Of a DNA stretch of 64,000 bases, positions 59,042 to 64,000 are shown piece after piece. The stretch is from Chitinophaga varians (GTDB taxonomy: Bacteria > Bacteroidota > Bacteroidia > Chitinophagales > Chitinophagaceae), in contig NZ_JACVFB010000002.1 in NCBI RefSeq assembly GCF_014529945.1, positions 1,178,001-1,242,000 on the forward strand, written 5' to 3'. Numbering within the stretch: position 1 is the stretch's first letter; every line of letters starts with the position of its first letter. The translations under genes and the position numbers were made by a program. Under the pieces are notes generated by a model. The model did no database searches and was not told where the DNA came from. It saw only the letters and a list, made by a program, of their open reading frames with translations.

Positions 59042-59947
59042 ATGGGTGAGAAACGTGACAATATCGGTATCATTTCTTTGCCGGCCTATGCGCAGGCAGA
59101 TCCAAGCTTTGTAGTGTCCAGTATTTGCGAGCTGGGCGAGAACTTTTTTGATCAGGCCGGCGTTCCGCACCGGCATGACTTCTACACTGTCTACTGGATT
59201 AAAAGAGGTTCTTTACTACATACTATTGATACTGTTACGCACGAAGTAAAAAAGAACACCCTCTTTTTCCTGGCGCCCGGCCAGGTCCATAAGCTTCAGA
59301 TGAGCGAGAGAATTGATGGCTATATGATTGCCTTTCAGGAGGCTTTTATGTGTCTGAAAGACCAGTCCCAGGTGTCTGGTATCAATTCCGGCCTCTTCTT
59401 CAATGATCAGTTCAGCAGCGTTGTAACGCTGGACCCGGAGCAATCCGCTGATATTGAGTCTATTGTTCGCCTGATGCTGAAAGAGCTCAATACCCGTGAA
59501 CCCGAGTATGAAACAGCCCTGCATGGCCTGCTGCGCTATTTTCTCGTGCTGGTGTCCCGTATTAAAGGCCAAAGTGTGGCCATCCCGGCAGAGCAGCATG
59601 CGGTACATAACAGCTCTATCTTCCTGAAATTCAAAAACCTGATCGAAGAAAAATACCGGGAACTGAAAACAGTCTCCGATTATGCCGGTCTGCTTCATAT
59701 AAAACCCGTACTGCTCAATGAAATCAGCAAGCAATTGTCCGGTATTACAGCAGGAGAGCATATCCGTAACAGAGTCATCCTTGAAGCCCAGCGCTATCTC
59801 TATAATACAGATCTGACGGCTAAAGAAATTGCCTATAAATTAGGATTTGACGATCCCCACTATTTCAGCCGCTTTTTTAAGAAATACACCTCCCAGAGCC
59901 CTTCCGAGTTTAAGGAAGCCTCCCGCTCCGTGAGCCACCAGCCTTAA
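59042..59947 (+). CDS. AraC-family transcriptional regulator
   Basis: A 301-residue regulator with an N-terminal cupin-type sensor (HRHDFYTVYWIKRG at about 40-53, with a cupin-like HRH pair, and FFLAPGQVHKLQ at about 75-86) and a C-terminal AraC domain (about 200-295: TVSDYAGLLHIKPVLLNE and TAKEIAYKLGFDDPHYFSRFFKKYT, in pieces). Such regulators often control the next genes, here pirin, YceI and an oxidoreductase. It is only 3 bases from scpA, an unusual coupling. Confidence 0.9.
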   Translation: MGEKRDNIGIISLPAYAQADPSFVVSSICELGENFFDQAGVPHRHDFYTVYWIKRGSLLHTIDTVTHEVKKNTLFFLAPGQVHKLQMSERIDGYMIAFQEAFMCLKDQSQVSGINSGLFFNDQFSSVVTLDPEQSADIESIVRLMLKELNTREPEYETALHGLLRYFLVLVSRIKGQSVAIPAEQHAVHNSSIFLKFKNLIEEKYRELKTVSDYAGLLHIKPVLLNEISKQLSGITAGEHIRNRVILEAQRYLYNTDLTAKEIAYKLGFDDPHYFSRFFKKYTSQSPSEFKEASRSVSHQP

Positions 59948-60018
59948 TTTTACCGGACCAGGTAAAAAAGTCCATCAAGGAAGACGTTTTATCCATTCCG
60001 CATAGGTGTTGTAACATG

Positions 60019-60050
60019 TATTTTTGTGTTGTCTTTTAAAGGAGGCAATT
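60019..60050 (+). promoter_or_regulatory. -7 element and Shine-Dalgarno of the pirin gene
   Basis: TATTTTTG (60019-60026) is a perfect TAnnTTTG match. AAAGGAGG ends 6 bases before the ATG at 60051, an unusually complete Shine-Dalgarno for this group; it confirms 60051 over the upstream in-frame ATG. Confidence 0.7.
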
Positions 60051-60923
60051 ATGAAAAATGCAAAACATGTAAAACAGATTTTAATAGCACCTGCTCCCCA
60101 CATGGTGGGCGACGGATTCAGGGTCCATAGTGTACTGCCCGGTGGCACCCGTTCTCAGAACAACCCGGTAAGCCCGTTTATCCTGATGGACTATGGTGCA
60201 CCCAGTTACTTCCCACCCACCAACAGACCGCGTGGCGTGGACCAGCACCCGCACAAAGGGTTTGAAACCGTAACGGTGGTATATCAGGGCGAACTGGAAC
60301 ACCGCGACTCTACAGGCAGCCATGGTAAACTGGCTCCCGGCGACGTACAGTGGATGACTGCAGCAGCCGGTATCGTGCACGAAGAGAAGCATGAAACTGA
60401 ATTCAGCAAAAGAGGTGGTAAAGTGGAGATGGCCCAGCTCTGGGTAAATCTTCCCAAAGCATATAAAAACAGTAAGCCTGGTTATCAAAACCTCACCAAA
60501 GCTGAAATACCAGTGGTGAAAGTAAGTGAAGAAGGATATGTAAGAGTGATTGCAGGAGAATATAATGACGTTAAAGGCGCGGCCAAAACCTTCTCACCCG
60601 TAAACGTACTGGATGTACAGCTTAAAAAAGGTGATACCATAGAAGCGGCCTTCCCGGCGCACTTCAATACGATAGCGATCGTGATGCAGGGAGAAGCAGA
60701 CATCAACGGCAGCACCGCCAAAGGCGTGGAAACCGTGCTCTTTGAGCATGATGGCACCGATATCACCATTACTGCGCTTGCAGACACCAGCATGTTATTG
60801 TTGAGCGGTGAACCTATCAATGAACCGATTGTGGCTTATGGTCCTTTTGTGATGAATACACCGGAGGAAATCAATGAAGCCATCAACGATTACAACGCCG
60901 GTAAAATGGGTTTTCTGAATTAA
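60051..60923 (+). CDS. Pirin family protein
   Basis: A 290-residue bicupin. The N-terminal cupin has the pirin metal site: HPHKGFETVT (two His), a later H in LEHRDS and GIVHEE with His and Glu, so iron binding is likely. The C-terminal cupin lacks the site, as usual. Pirins act as cofactors of transcription or as quercetinase-like dioxygenases. It begins a likely operon with YceI (53 bases away) and a nitroreductase-type oxidoreductase (11 bases after yceI). Confidence 0.92.
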   Translation: MKNAKHVKQILIAPAPHMVGDGFRVHSVLPGGTRSQNNPVSPFILMDYGAPSYFPPTNRPRGVDQHPHKGFETVTVVYQGELEHRDSTGSHGKLAPGDVQWMTAAAGIVHEEKHETEFSKRGGKVEMAQLWVNLPKAYKNSKPGYQNLTKAEIPVVKVSEEGYVRVIAGEYNDVKGAAKTFSPVNVLDVQLKKGDTIEAAFPAHFNTIAIVMQGEADINGSTAKGVETVLFEHDGTDITITALADTSMLLLSGEPINEPIVAYGPFVMNTPEEINEAINDYNAGKMGFLN

Positions 60924-60976
60924 CACAACACAATAAACACATCTATTTATAAAAACTAAAACAAAAACATATTTGT

Positions 60977-61504
60977 ATGACTACCTGGAAAATTGATCCC
61001 ACTCATAGTGATGTACAGTTTAAAGTAAAACACCTGATGATCACTACTGTTACCGGCCAGTTTGGTACATTCGATGCTACCATGCAAACAAACGGTAACG
61101 ATTTCAGCACTGCCAATATTTCTTTCAGCGCAGATATCAACAGCGTTACCACACAGAACGCGCAACGTGACCAGCACCTGCTGGCAGGCGATTTCTTTGA
61201 TGCAGCGCAGTATCCTAAACTGCAGTTCGTTTCTAAAGAAGTGAAAAAGATCGATGATGAAACCTATAAACTGATCGGTGATCTGACCATCCGTGATAAC
61301 ACCCGTCCGGTAGAGCTGAACGTAGAATTTGGCGGTGAGGTAGTGGACCCCTGGGGACAAACAAAAGCCGGTTTTGAGCTGAGCGGTAAAATCAACCGTA
61401 AGGATTTTGGTCTTACTTTCCACGCTACTACAGAAACAGGCGGTGTGTTGCTGAGTGATGAAGTGAAACTGCTGGCCAGCGTACAAATGATCAAACAAGC
61501 ATAA
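60977..61504 (+). CDS. YceI family protein
   Basis: A 175-residue lipocalin-like protein: WKIDPTHSDVQFKVKHLM at the start, FSADINSVTT, DFFDAAQYPKLQFVSK and DLTIRDNTRPVELNVEF are the standard YceI blocks. It has no signal peptide, so unlike the periplasmic E. coli YceI it is probably cytoplasmic. The family binds isoprenoid lipids or quinones. It lies within the pirin-oxidoreductase group and probably shares its transcript. Confidence 0.93.
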   Translation: MTTWKIDPTHSDVQFKVKHLMITTVTGQFGTFDATMQTNGNDFSTANISFSADINSVTTQNAQRDQHLLAGDFFDAAQYPKLQFVSKEVKKIDDETYKLIGDLTIRDNTRPVELNVEFGGEVVDPWGQTKAGFELSGKINRKDFGLTFHATTETGGVLLSDEVKLLASVQMIKQA

Positions 61505-61515
61505 AAGGAACAACG

Positions 61516-62145
61516 ATGGATATTATACAGAAACTGGAATGGCGTTATGCCGTGAAGAAATTTGATCCGGTGAAGAAGCTGACTGCCGCCCAGTTGGACA
61601 GGATTACAACAGCTACCCGGTTATCAGCCTCCTCTTATGGTCTCCAGCCTTATAAAATGCTGGTGGTAGAAAATCCCGCCATCAGGGAAAGGCTGAAAAC
61701 GGCCTCGTGGAACCAGTCGCAGATCACGGATGCATCGCATCTGGTAGTGTTTGCCCGGGTACGCGACCTGAATGAATCCCACGTAGACGATTATACGAAT
61801 AATATAGCCGCTACGCGTAATATCAATCCGGAAGATCTTGCCGGCTTTGCCGGGGTCATGAAAAATACCGTGAACCATCTGGATGCAGCAGGAGCTGCGG
61901 TGTGGACCTCCAAGCAGGCTTACCTGGCACTGGGTACATTACTGACAGCCGCAGCGGCCGAAGGTATCGATGCCTGTCCGATGGAAGGCTTTGACGCAGC
62001 GCAATACGACGAAATTTTAGGTTTAAAGGATAAAGGACTGGCTACTGTAGTGATTGCAGCTATTGGTTTCAGAGCAGAAGATGATGCTATGCAGTACGCA
62101 AAGAAAGTGAGAAAACCGATTGCTGAATTAGTGGAGGTTATTTAA
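61516..62145 (+). CDS. NAD(P)H-dependent oxidoreductase, nitroreductase family
   Basis: A 209-residue FMN enzyme of the nitroreductase (NfsB/YfkO) type. Visible features are RYAVKKFDPVKKL at the N-terminus, RLSASSYGLQPYKMLVV (FMN phosphate region), TSKQAYLALGTLLTAAAAEGIDACPMEGFD and the C-terminal AIGFRAEDDAMQ. It would reduce quinones, nitro compounds or other electrophiles. It starts 11 bases after yceI, and a terminator follows about 70 bases on, so it closes the operon. Confidence 0.9.
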   Translation: MDIIQKLEWRYAVKKFDPVKKLTAAQLDRITTATRLSASSYGLQPYKMLVVENPAIRERLKTASWNQSQITDASHLVVFARVRDLNESHVDDYTNNIAATRNINPEDLAGFAGVMKNTVNHLDAAGAAVWTSKQAYLALGTLLTAAAAEGIDACPMEGFDAAQYDEILGLKDKGLATVVIAAIGFRAEDDAMQYAKKVRKPIAELVEVI

Positions 62146-62216
62146 TAGTGCCGGAAAGGATACAACAGATTCAACAGAAGCGTAAAGACTAACAGGAAGA
62201 ATTAAAAGATGATTGT

Positions 62217-62255
62217 GATAACCTGGCAGGGAAACCCGCCAGGTTATCTTTTTTA
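62217..62255 (+). terminator. Terminator of the pirin-yceI-oxidoreductase operon
   Basis: GATAACCTGGC (62217-62227) pairs with GCCAGGTTATC (62238-62248) with an inner GGG/CCC stem, followed by TTTTTT. Confidence 0.93.
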
Positions 62256-62336
62256 GATCATGATAATCCTGTTTATTTTTGTAATTTGAGGCCTCTACGC
62301 AGATTAATCACCTCAAATTATTTAAAGCACAATAAC

Positions 62337-62747
62337 ATGAAAAGATTTGCAACTGCCAATTGGCAAGGCACAGGTAAAGAAGGTAAAGGTACCGTTAGTT
62401 CCCAGTCAACCGTGTTGAACAACACCCAATACTCCTACAGCAGCCGCTTTGAAGAAGGTGTGGGCACCAATCCGGAAGAACTGATCGCAGCAGCGCATGC
62501 TGGTTGTTTCACAATGAAACTGAGCTTCGTGATCTCCGGCGCTGGTTTAACGCCTGGTAACATCGATACCAAATGCACCATCACCCTGGAAAATGGCGCT
62601 ATTACCTCCAGCCACCTGGAAGTGAAAGCCAGCGTTCCCGGCCTGGATGCCGCCAAGTTTGCTGAAATGGCCGCGGATGCAAAAGCAAACTGCCCTATCA
62701 GCAAACTGCTGAACACCAATATTACCATGGATGCCGTACTGGTATAA
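62337..62747 (+). CDS. OsmC family peroxiredoxin
   Basis: A 136-residue OsmC/Ohr-fold protein. The two reactive cysteines are in AAAHAGCFTMKLSF (about 55-68) and KANCPISKLL (about 117-126), and the start is a typical ATANWQGTGKEGKGTVSSQS stretch. OsmC proteins reduce organic hydroperoxides with thiols. The ATG at 62337 is preferred to an in-frame codon 51 bases upstream. It lies between the two pirin genes. Confidence 0.93.
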   Translation: MKRFATANWQGTGKEGKGTVSSQSTVLNNTQYSYSSRFEEGVGTNPEELIAAAHAGCFTMKLSFVISGAGLTPGNIDTKCTITLENGAITSSHLEVKASVPGLDAAKFAEMAADAKANCPISKLLNTNITMDAVLV

Positions 62748-62771
62748 CCATCGTTCAATAAATTTTATGGG

Positions 62772-62804
62772 AAAATGCAGCGGGATGTCCGCTGCATTTT
62801 TTTT
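62772..62804 (+). terminator. Terminator of the osmC-like gene
   Basis: AAAATGCAGCGG pairs with CCGCTGCATTTT around GATGT, followed by more T; eight T in all. Confidence 0.93.
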
Positions 62805-62890
62805 GTCCACGTTTTTCAACAGATCATCCATTTCATTCCCCTTCCTTTATACCGACCTTTGTAGTGTAAAAAATAAGGAGAACAATAGCT

Positions 62891-63604
62891 ATGAAAAAGA
62901 TTATACAACGTGCAGATGACAGAGGTTATGCCAATCATGGCTGGTTGAAAAGCCATCATTCTTTCAGCTTTGCCAATTATTATAATCCTGATAAGATCCA
63001 CTTCGGCGCCTTGCGTGTGTTGAACGATGATCAGGTAAAAGGCGGTATGGGCTTCGGCGCGCACCCGCACGATAATATGGAGATCGTTTCCATTGTGCTG
63101 GATGGTAGCCTGGAACACCGCGATAATACAGGTACAAGAGGCGTGATCCGGAAAAACGATGTACAGGTGATGAGCGCCGGTAGCGGTATCGTACACTCGG
63201 AGTTTAATGCATCTAAAACAGACGACGTGAGTTTCCTGCAGATATGGGTATTCCCCAAAGAAAGGAATATCACGCCGCGTTATGACCAACGTGCTTTTGA
63301 TCCTGCTGCACGCCACAATGCTCTGCAGCTGGTGGTTGCCCCGGATGGCGCGCAAAATGCGCTGAGCCTTCATCAGGATGCCTGGTTTTCACTGGGTGAA
63401 TTTGAAGCGGGACAAAAGGTGGACCTGACACCGAAGCAGCCGGGTATCGGTAGTTACCTGTTCCTCCTCAGTGGAGAAGTGAAAGTGGCCGATGAAGTGT
63501 TGCAGACACGTGACGCGATCGGTTTATCTGATTACGAAAAGGTAACAGTGGAAGTTGTGAAGCCGGCAACGTTTTTGCTGATAGATGTACCCATGCTGAA
63601 TTGA
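62891..63604 (+). CDS. Pirin family protein, YhhW-like
   Basis: A 237-residue bicupin with an intact N-terminal metal site: HPHDNMEIVS (two His), LEHRDN and GIVHSEFNAS (His and Glu). It is shorter than the other pirin (60051-60923) and starts with IIQRADDRGYANHGWLKSHHSFSFANYYN, the block typical of YhhW/YhaK-type quercetinases. Quercetin 2,3-dioxygenase activity is known for some of these; the natural substrate is unknown. It has a terminator on each side and so is probably transcribed alone. Confidence 0.93.
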   Translation: MKKIIQRADDRGYANHGWLKSHHSFSFANYYNPDKIHFGALRVLNDDQVKGGMGFGAHPHDNMEIVSIVLDGSLEHRDNTGTRGVIRKNDVQVMSAGSGIVHSEFNASKTDDVSFLQIWVFPKERNITPRYDQRAFDPAARHNALQLVVAPDGAQNALSLHQDAWFSLGEFEAGQKVDLTPKQPGIGSYLFLLSGEVKVADEVLQTRDAIGLSDYEKVTVEVVKPATFLLIDVPMLN

Positions 63605-63639
63605 TCTTTCGCTTCTTTATATATTGACTTATTATATAC

Positions 63640-63682
63640 ACAAGAGACCGCCGAAAGGCTGGTCTCTTGTTATTTATTTTTG
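63640..63682. terminator. Terminator after the second pirin gene
   Basis: ACAAGAGACC (63640-63649) pairs with GGTCTCTTGT (63661-63670), the inner GCC-GAAA-GGC continues the stem with one bulge, and a T-rich run follows. Confidence 0.93.
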
Positions 63683-63752
63683 TTAAACATGCGATCGGGG
63701 TTGTATTCCCGGTACAAAGCCTTTATATTACCGATCAACAGACGACTATCAA

Positions 63753-64000
63753 ATGTTATTAGCAACAGATTTAGACGGAACATTTCTGGCCGGCTCCGCG
63801 GCAGACAAAGCGCAGTTATACGAGCTGGTCCGCAGCAGAAGTGATATTCAATTGGTGTTTGTAACGGGAAGGGGTATACGTAGCGTGCTTACCCTGCTGG
63901 AAGATACCAGTCTTCCCCGGCCGGAGTATATTATTTGTGATGTAGGTGCTACCGTTACGCATCTGGCTTCGCTAGTATCGGTAGAGCCGGTGCAGTCGGA
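63753..64000 (+). CDS. HAD-superfamily hydrolase, cut by the window edge
   Basis: An open frame from the ATG at 63753 to the window end (82 codons). The N-terminus MLLATDLDGTFLAGS is the DxDGT HAD motif I with the nucleophile Asp intact, and LVFVTGRG (about 36-43) is motif II. This is the opening of the HAD-IIB (Cof-type) or sucrose-phosphatase-like group. The remaining motifs lie outside the window, so the substrate cannot be judged. Confidence 0.85.
   Translation, partial: MLLATDLDGTFLAGSAADKAQLYELVRSRSDIQLVFVTGRGIRSVLTLLEDTSLPRPEYIICDVGATVTHLASLVSVEPVQS

Noticed and set aside
1..64000. tRNA and rRNA genes
   Set aside because: No cloverleaf with a GGTTCGA-type T-arm and no rRNA segment was recognised in the intergenic regions by eye; a dedicated search could still find one.

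Overview
The window looks like chromosomal DNA of a Bacteroidota bacterium, most likely of the Chitinophaga type. The evidence is the mix of gene families (DUF5686 protein with a carboxypeptidase-regulatory domain, Oar-like TonB-dependent receptor, DUF3078, SIMPL, PepSY-like and CreD proteins, a transketolase encoded as a separate N-terminal half), many -7 elements of the form TAnnTTTG, few Shine-Dalgarno sequences, and intergenic hairpins built from low-complexity arms. The genus is an inference; no rRNA or tRNA gene was found to confirm it.

Layout. 0-2 kb: gamma-carbonic anhydrase and a class III aminotransferase. 2-5.1 kb: an AT-richer minus-strand run of small membrane, lipo- and secreted proteins of unknown function, including two paralogous 94-97 residue membrane proteins. 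5.1-8 kb: DUF5686 outer-membrane protein with a coupled small gene. 8.1-11.5 kb: membrane protein, winged-helix regulator, CreD, undecaprenol/diacylglycerol kinase and DUF1361 protein; two promoters here share a dyad that may be the regulator's operator. 11.7-15.1 kb: a very large propeller/Omp85-barrel protein. 15-23.4 kb: metallo-hydrolase, flippase, ArfB, lipoprotein, Dtd, MazG-like, YihY, GlyRS, a small secreted protein and a ferredoxin reductase. 23.5-34.9 kb: Mfd, SIMPL protein, TonB receptor bracketed by inverted repeats, lipoprotein, and a two-gene operon of a TPR-AAA ATPase with a TPR membrane protein. 35-39.9 kb: GyrB, AsmA-like protein and a cysteine-rich AraC regulator. 39.9-41.1 kb: a mostly gene-free stretch with a candidate structured small RNA. 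41.1-50 kb: PepSY-like protein, IleRS, DksA-like protein with a histone H1-like tail, a GpgS-like glycosyltransferase fused to a HAD domain, and an MsbA-like exporter. 50-58 kb: RbfA, FtsX-type permease, transketolase N half, WecA-like transferase, Frr, EamA, PPK2, MscL and DUF3078. 58.2-64 kb: ScpA coupled to an AraC regulator, then a stress-like group (two pirins, YceI, nitroreductase-like oxidoreductase, OsmC) and a HAD hydrolase cut by the window edge.

Most of the window is housekeeping. The points most worth a second look are the TPR-AAA/TPR-membrane pair, the glycosyltransferase-HAD fusion in which the HAD nucleophile aspartate is asparagine, the GIHH active-site signature of IleRS, the structured intergenic RNA near 40.1 kb, the shared dyad in the CreD region, and a set of nested inverted repeats between genes. 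No prophage, insertion sequence, CRISPR array or complete defence island was seen. All calls come from reading the sequence; no searches were run.
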